This document shows, piece by piece, positions 27,104 to 35,431 of a stretch of 64,000 bases of DNA (position 1 is its first letter; each line of letters begins with the position of its first letter). The notes below the pieces were generated by a model. The model did not search any database. It was given only the letters and a program-made list of their open reading frames with translations, and was not told the origin of the DNA. A program made the translations under genes and the position numbers. The DNA lies in the NCBI RefSeq assembly GCF_001637225.1, contig NZ_LVJI01000018.1, positions 225,023 through 289,022 of the forward strand, in the 5' to 3' direction. This DNA is from Paenibacillus antarcticus (GTDB lineage: Bacteria; Bacillota; Bacilli; Paenibacillales; Paenibacillaceae).

Positions 27104-27171
27104 AAAAAGAGCTGAACATCATGAGCTCTTATTCTTTAATTGCATAAAGAAGAGTTCTTGATGTTCAGCTC
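27104..27171 (-). terminator. Long hairpin terminator after yraN
   Basis: A 63-base inverted repeat (27109-27171). GAGCTGAACATCA pairs with TGATGTTCAGCTC at the ends, and the inner arms GAGCTCTT/AAGAGTTC continue the stem with few mismatches around an ATTGCA loop. On the minus strand it is followed by TTTTT (27108-27104). It lies between yraN and the stress gene promoter. Confidence 0.75.
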
Positions 27172-27239
27172 ATCATCCACTTTTGGTTCAAAAAGAATTA
27201 CCACAAATTTATTTGTATTAGCATGTATGAATATGACGG

Positions 27240-27641
27240 CTAAAATGCTTCCACGATGTGATCCAAACTTGATACAGGCATGTCAGTATTCAGAAGTACA
27301 GCAATAACATCAAAACGTAACCTCGTTGTTTCTAAATCGATCTGTTTATACAATAGATAGACCTCAGCCGTTTTGCGTACTTGAATCATTTTATGAGTAT
27401 TTACGGACTCTGCCGGTGTGCCATACCTCGTGCTACCACTACGGCTACGCACCTCAACAAAGACTAAATAATCCTCTTTGCGAGCTACAATATCTAATTC
27501 TCCACTGCGGCAGCGCCAATTGCGATCTATAATTTCATATCCTTGATCTACTAAGTAAACGGTAGCTTGTTCTTCTGCCAATGCACCTTTTTGCTTACGG
27601 GTGTCCTTCTTACAGGTGTCCTTCTTACGCGGTTCTTCCAT
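27240..27641 (-). CDS. yraN: YraN family (UPF0102) nuclease-like protein
   Basis: A 133-residue protein of the UPF0102 family with an endonuclease-like fold: GALAEEQATVYLVDQGYEII, then RNWRCRSGELDIVARKEDYL and VFVEVRSRSGSTRYGTPAES. The catalytic-type E-x-D and E-V-x residues are present (GELDIV, FVEVRSR). The N-terminus carries a duplicated KKDT peptide from a 15-base tandem repeat. The ATG overlaps the ylqH stop (TGATG). The family's role is unproven; the fold suggests a DNA-processing function. Confidence 0.9.
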   Translation of the reverse strand: MEEPRKKDTCKKDTRKQKGALAEEQATVYLVDQGYEIIDRNWRCRSGELDIVARKEDYLVFVEVRSRSGSTRYGTPAESVNTHKMIQVRKTAEVYLLYKQIDLETTRLRFDVIAVLLNTDMPVSSLDHIVEAF

Positions 27642-27946
27642 CAGCTAGGCCTTCTTTCTTTGGCTAGCCCATCTGTACGATAGATATATGAAAGCACTTC
27701 AGCCACAAGCTGATAAAGTTCAGCAGGAATCTGTTGATCTAGATCCAATTGAGATAGTACCTCCACTAAAGCTGCGTCTTCTTGGACAGGAATACCATTT
27801 TCTTTCGCTTTCGCAAGAATGGTCTCTGCCAGTCTACCACTTCCTTTAGCTACTACGATTGGCGCTTCGGTCTCCCCTGGCGTATATTTCAAGGCGACAG
27901 CCTTTTTCATAGAAAGAGCTGCTTCATCTTTCGTCTTATCACTCAT
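27641..27946 (-). CDS. ylqH: YlqH: stand-alone FlhB C-terminal-like domain
   Basis: A 101-residue protein matching only the cytoplasmic export-switch domain of FlhB/YscU: KKAVALKYTPGETEAPIVVA, KGSGRLAETILAKAKENGIP, and QQIPAELYQLVAEVLSYIYR. It has no membrane part, and the self-cleaving NPTH motif that normally precedes this region is absent (the protein starts just after it). The ATG overlaps the ylqG stop by 4 bases (ATGA). Its partner ylqG looks like FliK, so the pair mirrors the FliK-FlhB switch. Function unknown. Confidence 0.88.
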   Translation of the reverse strand: MSDKTKDEAALSMKKAVALKYTPGETEAPIVVAKGSGRLAETILAKAKENGIPVQEDAALVEVLSQLDLDQQIPAELYQLVAEVLSYIYRTDGLAKERRPS

Positions 27947-30054
27947 ATCCGCATATCCACTCCTTTATAGGTAGGAGGAGTATATTCTGAGGTTACACTG
28001 CCCTGTTTGCCATCCACTTCAGCGACATTAGGTATGGGTAGTGGTTCCGCCTTGAGACTTAACAGCTGATACCCAATTGAATGAATCGCTAGTGAGATTT
28101 CGTCACGACGATCTTCAATGAGGGATGTCATCCATTCATGATCATTATGAATTTTCAGACTGACGATTTTGTCGACGACTTGTACATCTACAAGTGTTGA
28201 TCCTAGATGTTTCATATCTAGATCGAACCATAGACGGCAGTTAGATGCATCGAGTTCCCCTTTTTTCCCCCGACGAGCCTGAATGTGAACAGATGCAGTC
28301 TCTTGACCAACCTGACCATTTAAGGGAATAAACATCGTGACTTGAGCAAATGGCGCAGTACGATCTGTATTTAGTAAAAGTTGTTGTCCTGTCATCTGTT
28401 GGACAAGTTGCTGTGCAGCTTCCCTAAGCGCGGGAGGCAGATCCGTCCTATCTAACATTTCAAGAAGAATTCCTTTTAGAGAATCATGCGCAGGCATATC
28501 TGTACTATTGCCATTCCCACCCACTATAGGTAAGGTGGTAGCTACCTGAAGTATTGTATCCGATGTACCTTTGACAACATGTGCAAAAGATGCTCCTTGC
28601 GTGGACTGAGCAGCTTGCTCCTGAGTAGTCAAAGGCGCATTAGCAGTTGGTTTCGTACCCTGAGGCTGATTTGTTGGCTCGTCAATGCTTGATAGAGGCG
28701 CAGCATTACCTACGGCCGAAGCCGCCTGCGGTTGCGGCACTGGCACAGCTGCAGCCGTGTTACCTAGCGGCACGTTCCCTGCCGCGGCTGTACCCTGCGG
28801 TGCTTGTTGCGCTTGCGGCGTTGCACCGCCGCGCACGGCCTGTTGCTCGTGCTCCGCACCGAGCAACTTCAACATGCGCCCTACCCAAGGTTCTTCACCT
28901 TGGGAAGGCGCAAGCTGTTGCGAAGCACCTGCGGGTGCTTCGCCCAGAGGTACCGCCGTCTGCGTAGCCGGCGGCACCATGGCTGCTGTCCCTCCGGGTG
29001 CAGCAGCCGTTGCACTTGCCGGCGGTGTTACGACGCCGGCTAAAGAAGCCACTGGCACAGCTACGCCAGTGGTATTGCCGCTGCCACTTGGCGAAGCCGT
29101 GGCGGGTAGAACTACGGCCATCGCGCTCTGCGACGGCTGATTAGGCAGCTGCGTACTATGCAGCTGCTGAAGCACGCCTTGCAGCTTCGCTAGAAGCGGC
29201 TGAAGGGGTGAAGGTCCGCCGCTTGAAGCTGCAGTTCCAGATGCAATCCCCAGCGGTATAGCACCCTTCCCAACCGTTTCATTTGACACCATCCCTGTCA
29301 ATGCCTGCGTACCTTGAGATCCTTGTTGAACTTGCGCTCCTACCAAATTCCCTGTTTTACCAACCGTGTCTTGCGTGCCGGTTGCTCCTGACACTTGCGT
29401 TGTTCCTGCACCTACTTGCGAATCTACCATTCCTTTTGATGGTAATAATTCTCCTTCTTGCTTAGCTAACAAGGTAAGCTGCTCGCTAAGTCCGGATAAC
29501 AATTGATGTAATGGAGGCCCGAAGACAGCTTGTTGTAAACCTCTTACACTCTCACCGGTCATAGGTAACCCACGCTGAAATGCGATTGCAGCAGACTGAA
29601 GCCATTGCTCGGGCGGAACACCCGCAGGCTTCTCCATCAGAATCGCTTTAAATATCGTAGCATTCTCCTTCGTTAACGGCACACCACTGGCCTGTAGTGT
29701 TTGAATCATTTCACGGTTCACTTTCGTATCTGTCAAACCTACTGCGCTTAACACCTCGCCCATAGATTTGGCAGTTAACGACGTATATGGAGATTCACTT
29801 AGAGGTTTTAGTACCATCATGCCACTATCATCTGGAGGTTGCACTTGCATCATAGTAGCTTGTCCCTGTTGTAGAGGTGTCTCTAATTTAGCATGCACTT
29901 TGACGCCCTGAATCTGGATTTCAGCTTCTTGACCATCGTCAGAGACACTAAGAACTACGCCACGTACCACCTGACCCGTCTTGACATCTAATTGCTTAAC
30001 ATCCCCAGCTTTGCTGTCACCCAGCAAACCACGGATTAATGATCCGATGTTCAC
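27943..30054 (-). CDS. ylqG: YlqG: FliK-like protein with long Ala/Pro/Gln-rich middle
   Basis: A 703-residue protein. The N-terminus (about 1-200) is structured, with an OB-like segment GQVVRGVVLSVSDDGQEAEI. Residues about 270-480 are low-complexity Ala/Pro/Gln/Val/Gly, encoded by distinctly GC-rich DNA (about 28.65-29.16 kb). The C-terminus (about 560-680) resembles the FliK Flg_hook domain: VTMFIPLNGQVGQETASVHI, LGSTLVDVQVVDKIVSLKIH, SIGYQLLSLKAEPL. The start is GTG at 30054 with GGAGG 7 bases upstream. Position between rnhB and ylqH matches B. subtilis ylqG. Function unknown. Confidence 0.82.
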   Translation of the reverse strand: MNIGSLIRGLLGDSKAGDVKQLDVKTGQVVRGVVLSVSDDGQEAEIQIQGVKVHAKLETPLQQGQATMMQVQPPDDSGMMVLKPLSESPYTSLTAKSMGEVLSAVGLTDTKVNREMIQTLQASGVPLTKENATIFKAILMEKPAGVPPEQWLQSAAIAFQRGLPMTGESVRGLQQAVFGPPLHQLLSGLSEQLTLLAKQEGELLPSKGMVDSQVGAGTTQVSGATGTQDTVGKTGNLVGAQVQQGSQGTQALTGMVSNETVGKGAIPLGIASGTAASSGGPSPLQPLLAKLQGVLQQLHSTQLPNQPSQSAMAVVLPATASPSGSGNTTGVAVPVASLAGVVTPPASATAAAPGGTAAMVPPATQTAVPLGEAPAGASQQLAPSQGEEPWVGRMLKLLGAEHEQQAVRGGATPQAQQAPQGTAAAGNVPLGNTAAAVPVPQPQAASAVGNAAPLSSIDEPTNQPQGTKPTANAPLTTQEQAAQSTQGASFAHVVKGTSDTILQVATTLPIVGGNGNSTDMPAHDSLKGILLEMLDRTDLPPALREAAQQLVQQMTGQQLLLNTDRTAPFAQVTMFIPLNGQVGQETASVHIQARRGKKGELDASNCRLWFDLDMKHLGSTLVDVQVVDKIVSLKIHNDHEWMTSLIEDRRDEISLAIHSIGYQLLSLKAEPLPIPNVAEVDGKQGSVTSEYTPPTYKGVDMRI

Positions 30055-30130
30055 AGTTCTTCCTCCGTTTTCAAATCGCTCTTTCTCTTTTTATCGGCGC
30101 TAGACTCCATTCGCTTAAGCACTTCTTTTT

Positions 30131-30775
30131 TTAGAACAATGTCTGCTGCTCAGCTTCAAGATTTTTGAGGAAGCTACGACGATGCATCGGTGTTGCTCCC
30201 AAATCCGTTATTTGCGCTCTATGTAACTTCGTTGCATACCCTTTGTGTAAGGATATGCCGTATTCAGGATACATCGCTTCCCATGCACCTTCACACAATC
30301 GATCACGTGTAACCTTTGCAATAATAGAAGCTGCTGCGATGGATTGGCTGTTAGCATCCCCTTTAATAATAGATAGCTGAGGTACATCAGAATCTACCTT
30401 TTCTGCATCTACAAGTAGAAAGTTAGGTGCAACCGATAAGTCGTCTAGCGCTCTTTTCATAGCAAGTCTTGATGCCTGCTTGATATTAATCCGATCTATA
30501 GTAGCCGCATCCGCATATCCCACACTCACTGATATCGCCTGCTCCATGATGACATCATATAACGCATCACGTTTCTTCGCGCTTAATTTCTTAGAATCAT
30601 TAACACCTTCTATAAGGAGACCTTGCGGAAGGATTACAGCAGCTGCTATCACATCACCAAATAGACATCCCCGTCCCACTTCATCTATACCTGCAATATG
30701 TTGATAGGATTGCTCCCAATAATATGCTTCATGTTTCAGCAAATCTACCACTTCTATATCACTCATTCTCTTCAC
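30131..30775 (-). CDS. rnhB: Ribonuclease HII
   Basis: Removes ribonucleotides and RNA from RNA-DNA hybrids; about 211-214 residues. The catalytic acidic residues are visible in HIAGIDEVGRGCLFGDVIAA (Asp and Glu of GIDEVGRG). Further motifs are GVNDSKKLSAKKRDALYDVI, FLLVDAEKV and AAASIIAKVTRDRLCE. The start is unclear: GTG 30775 has AAGGA 4 bases upstream, ATG 30766 has only a weak purine run. It is encoded between rbgA and ylqG, as in Bacillus. Confidence 0.95.
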   Translation of the reverse strand: MKRMSDIEVVDLLKHEAYYWEQSYQHIAGIDEVGRGCLFGDVIAAAVILPQGLLIEGVNDSKKLSAKKRDALYDVIMEQAISVSVGYADAATIDRINIKQASRLAMKRALDDLSVAPNFLLVDAEKVDSDVPQLSIIKGDANSQSIAAASIIAKVTRDRLCEGAWEAMYPEYGISLHKGYATKLHRAQITDLGATPMHRRSFLKNLEAEQQTLF

Positions 30776-30861
30776 ACAATCCTTCCGTACATATCTTGCA
30801 TCAATCTGTACATTTATTTCAGATCATCTTAACATATTCTCTTATCCTATATTTCAATAAT

Positions 30862-30886
30862 AAAAAAACCACCGAAGAATCGGTGG
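30862..30886 (-). terminator. Terminator after rbgA
   Basis: Minus-strand stem CCACCGA/TCGGTGG with a TTCT-type loop, followed by seven T (30868-30862). It lies about 20 bases after the rbgA stop and separates rbgA from rnhB, which would then need its own promoter. Confidence 0.85.
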
Positions 30887-30904
30887 CTTCAAACCTCTTA
30901 TTTA

Positions 30905-31771
30905 TTAATAAGGTGCTTCCATTGAGAAACGGCCTAATTTACCAGCCCGGAGCTCCCGCAGTAACGTCCCACAAGCTTTCTCCAAGTCAACTCTTCCGCC
31001 ACTAATGATACAACCACGTCTACGACCAACCTCTTCCATAATCGCGATAATTTCATCAGGATTCTCGAAATCTGTTGGTTGATCACATTGAAGATCAAAA
31101 CGTTCTTTGAATGGAGGCCAATAGTATTTCGCAAGATATTTGATCCCGAAAAAGGCTACATCCTCTGTATTGAGAGTTTCTGCCTTAATCGCTCCAGTTA
31201 CCGCTAGCCGATAACCTACATTCATATCTTCGAACTTAGGCCACAGAATCCCTGGTGTATCCAGCAATTCCATTTCTTTGCTTACTTTAATCCATTGTTG
31301 ACCTTTGGTCACACCAGGACGGTCACCCGTTAGGGCAACAGCCCGTCCAGCAAGCTTATTGATCAATGTGGATTTACCTACGTTTGGAATACCCACAATC
31401 AATGCGCGAATAGCTCTTGGATTCATACCTTTAGAAATTTGCTTGTCAATCTTAGCTTTCATCAGCAATTTAAGCTGCGTTGGAATTTCCTTCATACCCG
31501 TCCCAGTAGATGCATCCACAGGGAAAGCTATATGTCCTTCTCTTTTAAAATAAGCTAACCATTCTCTCGTCACTTCCGCATCCGCTAAATCCGCTTTATT
31601 CAAAATGATAAGCCGAGGTTTGTCCCCGAGAATCTCATCAATCATCGGATTGCGGCTTGAAAGTGGAAGACGAGCGTCAACCAACTCAATGACTGCATCA
31701 ATCAGCTTTAATTGATCTTGAATTTGGCGGCGAGCTCTAGTCATATGACCAGGGAACCACTGAATCGTCAC
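30905..31771 (-). CDS. rbgA: Ribosome biogenesis GTPase RbgA (YlqF)
   Basis: Circularly permuted GTPase needed for late 50S subunit assembly; 288 residues from the chosen start. The G motifs come in permuted order: LNKAD (G4) near residue 57, then GIPNVGKSTLIN (G1) and LDTPGILWPKF (G3). I start at GTG 31771 (MTIQWFPGHMTRARRQ), which matches the family N-terminus and has GAGGTG upstream; the ATG at 31777 adds two residues but abuts that site. It lies 50 bases after lepB. Confidence 0.95.
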   Translation of the reverse strand: MTIQWFPGHMTRARRQIQDQLKLIDAVIELVDARLPLSSRNPMIDEILGDKPRLIILNKADLADAEVTREWLAYFKREGHIAFPVDASTGTGMKEIPTQLKLLMKAKIDKQISKGMNPRAIRALIVGIPNVGKSTLINKLAGRAVALTGDRPGVTKGQQWIKVSKEMELLDTPGILWPKFEDMNVGYRLAVTGAIKAETLNTEDVAFFGIKYLAKYYWPPFKERFDLQCDQPTDFENPDEIIAIMEEVGRRRGCIISGGRVDLEKACGTLLRELRAGKLGRFSMEAPY

Positions 31772-31821
31772 CGTCATCACCTCTTCTTCTTTACCACACT
31801 AATCCATAACCTTCATGGGGT

Positions 31822-32451
31822 TTAATGGTTGATCCATTCCATATCTTTCACTGGCCAGAAAATCACATCCGCGCGGCCTACAATATCACCAAGTGGAACA
31901 TAGCCAATCATTCGACTATCCGTACTATCTGAACGGTTATCTCCCATCACAAAAATATGTCCTTCAGGCACTTTACCATCTGGGAAACTTTCGTTAGGGA
32001 AATCTTTATTGTTATAAGTCATGTTTTCTTTGTGTCTGTTGTCAATTTCATCTTGTATGTAGGGCTCTTTTATAGGTTCCCCGTTTACGTAAACGGTATC
32101 CCCTTCCACCTTAACTGTGTCTCCAGCGACGCCAATCACTCGCTTAATGAAATCCCTACCTTCGGAAGGAACATGGAAGACAATGACTTCGCCCTTCTCA
32201 GGCTTGCGAATATCATACAAAATTTCGTTCACTATTAGACGTTCTCCCGTATGAAAGTTAGGCTTCATAGAAGGTCCATCTACAATAAATGGTTTAAAAA
32301 GAAGCCAACGAATAAGCACAACTAGGATCACAGCGATCACAATGGCCTTAATCCATTCCACAATTTCATTATTTCCTTTTTTCGCTGGTTTATCATCATG
32401 CTCTTTTAATTCAGCTACATCTGGCTGAACTCCTAAGTCCTGCTGCATCAT
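31822..32451 (-). CDS. lepB: Signal peptidase I
   Basis: Membrane serine protease that removes Sec signal peptides; 209 residues. An acidic/Lys-rich N-terminal tail is followed by one transmembrane helix (about 36-52, AIVIAVILVVLIRWLLF). The Ser/Lys dyad is Ser61 in VDGPSMKPNF and Lys103 in DFIKRVIGVAGD. The later box FVMGDNRSDSTDSR is typical of type I peptidases. ATG codons at 32451 and 32448 are both usable. It is inserted between rplS and rbgA, unlike the B. subtilis order. Confidence 0.95.
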   Translation of the reverse strand: MMQQDLGVQPDVAELKEHDDKPAKKGNNEIVEWIKAIVIAVILVVLIRWLLFKPFIVDGPSMKPNFHTGERLIVNEILYDIRKPEKGEVIVFHVPSEGRDFIKRVIGVAGDTVKVEGDTVYVNGEPIKEPYIQDEIDNRHKENMTYNNKDFPNESFPDGKVPEGHIFVMGDNRSDSTDSRMIGYVPLGDIVGRADVIFWPVKDMEWINH

Positions 32452-32520
32452 TCATCGCCCTCTCTGAACCTAATGAAATGCAAATGGATAAAGAATATAA
32501 ACCCTTTTTTTTGGTATTTA

Positions 32521-32548
32521 AGAAAAGAAAAGCTCCTTAACGGAGCTT
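32521..32548 (-). terminator. Terminator between rplS and lepB (distal)
   Basis: Minus-strand stem AAGCTCC/GGAGCTT with a GTTAA loop, followed by a T-rich tract (TTCTTTTCTT). It is the second of two hairpins downstream of rplS and lies about 70 bases upstream of lepB. Confidence 0.75.
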
Positions 32549-32605
32549 AATCACCTACTAAATATAGGCATCATTCATCCATATGCCCTATTTATCCTAA
32601 AACGA

Positions 32606-32629
32606 AAGGGACTTGAAATCAAGCCCCTT
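32606..32629 (-). terminator. Hairpin directly after rplS
   Basis: Minus-strand stem AAGGGGCTTG/CAAGTCCCTT (one mismatch), followed by TTCGTTTT. It starts 16 bases after the rplS stop. The T tract is interrupted, so it may be a weaker terminator or a 3'-end stabiliser backed up by the distal hairpin. Confidence 0.6.
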
Positions 32630-32644
32630 AACGTTGTCCGCTTT

Positions 32645-32989
32645 TTAACGGCGAATTTCTTTAATTCTTGCTGCTTTACCGCGTAGATCACGAAGATAGA
32701 AGAGTTTAGCACGACGCACTTTACCGCGACGAGTCACTTCAATACTCTCGAGTTTAGGCGAGTTAAGCGGAAAAGTTCTTTCCACACCAACACCGTAAGA
32801 GATTTTACGTACTGTAAAAGTCTCACCGATTCCGCCGCCACGACGCTGAATTACAACACCTTCGAACAATTGGACGCGCTCACGTGTTCCCTCGATAACT
32901 TTTACATTTACTTTCAAAGTATCTCCAGGGCGAAAGTTTGGCAAATCTGTGCGAAGTTGATCTTGAGTAATCGCTTGTAGGATATTCAT
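32645..32989 (-). CDS. rplS: 50S ribosomal protein L19
   Basis: Large-subunit protein at the 30S-50S interface, 114 residues, the family's usual length. It starts [20 protein letters not shown], with the core [20 protein letters not shown] and the basic end [20 protein letters not shown]. The ATG at 32989 has GGAGGG 9 bases upstream; the longer frame from 33010 is not supported. It has its own promoter (TTGCAA-18-TATAAT) and terminators, so it is probably a single-gene unit. Confidence 0.97.
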   Translation of the reverse strand: MNILQAITQDQLRTDLPNFRPGDTLKVNVKVIEGTRERVQLFEGVVIQRRGGGIGETFTVRKISYGVGVERTFPLNSPKLESIEVTRRGKVRRAKLFYLRDLRGKAARIKEIRR

Positions 32990-33087
32990 TTTAGAATTCC
33001 CTCCTTCCATACAGGCGTTCTTGCCTCTTCCAAAGAAATGATATTCTCCTTCATTATCGACAGAGGACCACCGTATTCATACACAAC
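32990..33087 (-). ncRNA. Candidate rplS (L19) leader RNA
   Basis: About 100 bases lie between the predicted transcription start and the rplS ATG. The leader can pair CCTCT with AGAGG around the segment TGTCGATAATGAAGG, near GATACGGTGG-like sequence and the ribosome binding site. Structured L19 leaders with autoregulatory roles are known in Firmicutes. I could not match the published consensus from memory, so this is a positional suggestion. Confidence 0.35.
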
Positions 33088-33094
33088 AGGAGTA

Positions 33095-33124
33095 ATTATA
33101 ACATAGGTCTCTATCTGCTTGCAA
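33095..33124 (-). promoter_or_regulatory. SigA-type promoter of rplS
   Basis: Minus strand: TTGCAA (33124-33119), 18-base spacer, TATAAT (33100-33095). The -10 is perfect and the -35 matches the important TTG. The predicted start lies about 100 bases upstream of the rplS ATG. The remainder of the gap up to 33241 shows nothing else I can support. Confidence 0.7.
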
Positions 33125-33241
33125 GAAATTTTGCATTCTAGCAATATAGTAAAATTTAACATAGGTTCTTATTAAATTCTTATAAACTCACACGAGCTTC
33201 TTTAACAAATGGTGGATAGACTAAAATAAATACTACATAAG

Positions 33242-33290
33242 AAAGCCACCAAAGATCGATGTTAAAAACACATCAGATCCCGGTGGCTTT
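33242..33290 (-). terminator. Hairpin terminator after the M20 dipeptidase
   Basis: AAAGCCACC (33242-33250) pairs with GGTGGCTTT (33282-33290). An inner imperfect stem (GATCGATG with CATCAGATC) extends the hairpin. It lies 20 bases after the dipeptidase stop. The T tract is short on both strands, so efficiency is uncertain. Confidence 0.6.
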
Positions 33291-33309
33291 TACAATTCTG
33301 TATTTGCTC

Positions 33310-34665
33310 TTAAACTTGTTTCAGGAACTCCACAATCGTGAGAAGTCCTTTATCAAAGTTATCTAAATTGAAGTGTTCATTCGGTGCATGTAGGTTCTCA
33401 TCGGGTAACCCAAAGCCCATCAATACGACTGGCACATGTAATAAGCGACCAAATGTTTCGACAATTGGGATAGAGCCCCCGTCTTTAGTAAACACCGGAC
33501 GAACACCATATACTTGATTAAATGCATCCGCTGCCTTCTGAAGCATAGGTGAAGATGTATCCATCGTAAACGGATTTCCCTTTTCACGTTGAACAACCGA
33601 TACTTTAGCTCCAACAGGGACATTCGCATGAATATGACGTTCAATTTTATTCAATATATCTTGTGGATCCTGATGCCCTACAAGACGACAGGTAATCTTA
33701 GCATGTGCTTCTCTTGGAATTACAGTCTTTGATCCTTCACCTTGGAATCCACCATATACCCCGTTTAATTCAAGTGTTGGACGAGCTCCGGTTCTTTCAA
33801 CGAAGGAGTATCCTTCCTCTCCGTAAAGCGTATCCAGACCCAAATCCTGCTGTAATTTCTTCTCATCGATCGCTTGTTTCACGAATTCCGCTCTCATTTC
33901 AGGAGAAAGTTCAGGTACATCCGCATAGAACCCTTCAACACTCACTTGACCTTTATCATCGTGTAGTGTAGATAGTAGAGAAACAATCGCATGGAGTGCG
34001 TTAGGAACGCCTCCACCAAAAGTACCCGAATGAAGATCTGTATTCGCTGTCGTGATTTGAACATCTAGCGAGCAAAGTCCACGTAGTCCAACACATATCG
34101 CTGGCTTACCTTTTTCAAGCAAAGACGTATCAGAGATTAAGACTACATCGGCTGACAATGCCTCACGATGTTCTTCTAAGAATGTAGGTAGGTTCGGGCT
34201 CGTTACTTCCTCTTCACCTTCGATACAGAATTTAATATTTACAGGAAGCTCCTTCTCTTGCTTCAGAAGCGCTTCAACGGCTTTAATATGTAGAAATACT
34301 TGACCTTTATCATCCGTTGCTCCACGAGCATAGATCTTATCTTCACGAATAGTCGGTTCAAATGGAGGCGTCTCCCACAGATGAAGGGGGTCAACTGGCT
34401 GTACATCATAATGTCCATATACGAGCACAGTAGGCTTACCTGGGGCGTGCAAATGATCCGCACACACAATAGGATGTCCTTTCGTTTGATGAACGGTTAC
34501 GTTCTCTAAACCTGCCTTAGATAATGAATCCGCTAACCAATCAGCTGCACGTAATACATCTGACTTGTGTTCAGATAGTGCTGAGATACTCGGAATGGAT
34601 AACCATTCTTTTAACTCATTCAAATGTTGTTCTCTTAGATTTTCAAAATAGACTTTAAAATCCAT
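33310..34665 (-). CDS. M20 family dipeptidase/metallopeptidase
   Basis: A 451-residue zinc-dependent peptidase of the M20 (carnosinase-like CNDP/DapE) family. Metal-site motifs: YGHYDVQPVDPLHLWETPPF (His and first Asp), then YARGATDDKGQVFLHIKAV with the bridging Asp, and FCIEGEEEVTSPNLP with the catalytic Glu pair. Late motifs are GGSIPIVETF and LHAPNEHFNLDNF with the last His. No signal peptide. It follows trmD by 28 bases and may share the rimM-trmD transcript. The substrate is probably short peptides and cannot be specified. Confidence 0.88.
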   Translation of the reverse strand: MDFKVYFENLREQHLNELKEWLSIPSISALSEHKSDVLRAADWLADSLSKAGLENVTVHQTKGHPIVCADHLHAPGKPTVLVYGHYDVQPVDPLHLWETPPFEPTIREDKIYARGATDDKGQVFLHIKAVEALLKQEKELPVNIKFCIEGEEEVTSPNLPTFLEEHREALSADVVLISDTSLLEKGKPAICVGLRGLCSLDVQITTANTDLHSGTFGGGVPNALHAIVSLLSTLHDDKGQVSVEGFYADVPELSPEMRAEFVKQAIDEKKLQQDLGLDTLYGEEGYSFVERTGARPTLELNGVYGGFQGEGSKTVIPREAHAKITCRLVGHQDPQDILNKIERHIHANVPVGAKVSVVQREKGNPFTMDTSSPMLQKAADAFNQVYGVRPVFTKDGGSIPIVETFGRLLHVPVVLMGFGLPDENLHAPNEHFNLDNFDKGLLTIVEFLKQV

Positions 34666-34693
34666 CTTGTTCCTCCCCTTCCATTCTCATCTT

Positions 34694-35431
34694 CTATTGC
34701 TCCTGGTTACGAAGTTCTCGTAGATACTTCTTATCTTGAACCGTAAGTTCAAGCTTATCCAATAGGTCTGGACGACGAGTAAACGTACGCTTCAGTGCTT
34801 GTTGTCTACGCCACACATCGATATTAGCATGATGACCGCTAAGCAGTATATCTGGTACTTTCCAACCTCGGAATTCAGCAGGTCGTGTATAATGCGGATA
34901 CTCAAGTAGCCCCGTACTAAATGAATCTGTCACCGCTGACATCTGATTACCTAATACACCCGGCAATAACCTTACGACAGAATCAATAACAGTCATTGCA
35001 GGTATCTCACCACCCGTAAGAACATAGTCCCCGACGGACAATTCGTCTGTGACTAGATGCTCACGAATTCGTTCATCATAACCTTCATAGTGTCCACATA
35101 TAAAGATGAGATGTTCTTCTTTGGATAATTCTTCGGCTTTTTTCTGTGTGAATGTTTCTCCCTGTGGACACATCAGTATCACACGTGGAGGATTGATGCT
35201 AGATGTCTTGACATGTTCTACAGCAGCAAAAATAGGCTCCGGCTTCAACACCATACCACCGCCACCACCATAAGGCGTATCATCGACAGTGTGATGTTTA
35301 CTTAAAGAAAAGTCTCTGAAATTAATCGCATTCAAAGACACAATTCCCTTATCATTCGCCTTGCCTAAAATACTACTCTCGAACACCCCTGTGAACATCT
35401 CAGGAAACAAGGTAAGCACATCTACCTTCAT
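34694..35431 (-). CDS. trmD: tRNA (guanine-N1)-methyltransferase TrmD
   Basis: SPOUT-fold enzyme that makes m1G37 in tRNA; 245 residues. Conserved: [20 protein letters not shown], the block [19 protein letters not shown], and the SAM-binding trefoil knot [20 protein letters not shown] followed by [20 protein letters not shown]. The ATG starts immediately after the rimM stop. The pair rimM-trmD is conserved across bacteria. Confidence 0.97.
   Translation of the reverse strand: MKVDVLTLFPEMFTGVFESSILGKANDKGIVSLNAINFRDFSLSKHHTVDDTPYGGGGGMVLKPEPIFAAVEHVKTSSINPPRVILMCPQGETFTQKKAEELSKEEHLIFICGHYEGYDERIREHLVTDELSVGDYVLTGGEIPAMTVIDSVVRLLPGVLGNQMSAVTDSFSTGLLEYPHYTRPAEFRGWKVPDILLSGHHANIDVWRRQQALKRTFTRRPDLLDKLELTVQDKKYLRELRNQEQ

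Noticed and set aside
28685..29140. 151-codon plus-strand frame opposite ylqG
   Set aside because: Shadow of the GC-rich low-complexity part of ylqG; composition is a mirror of the repeats and it has no start signal.
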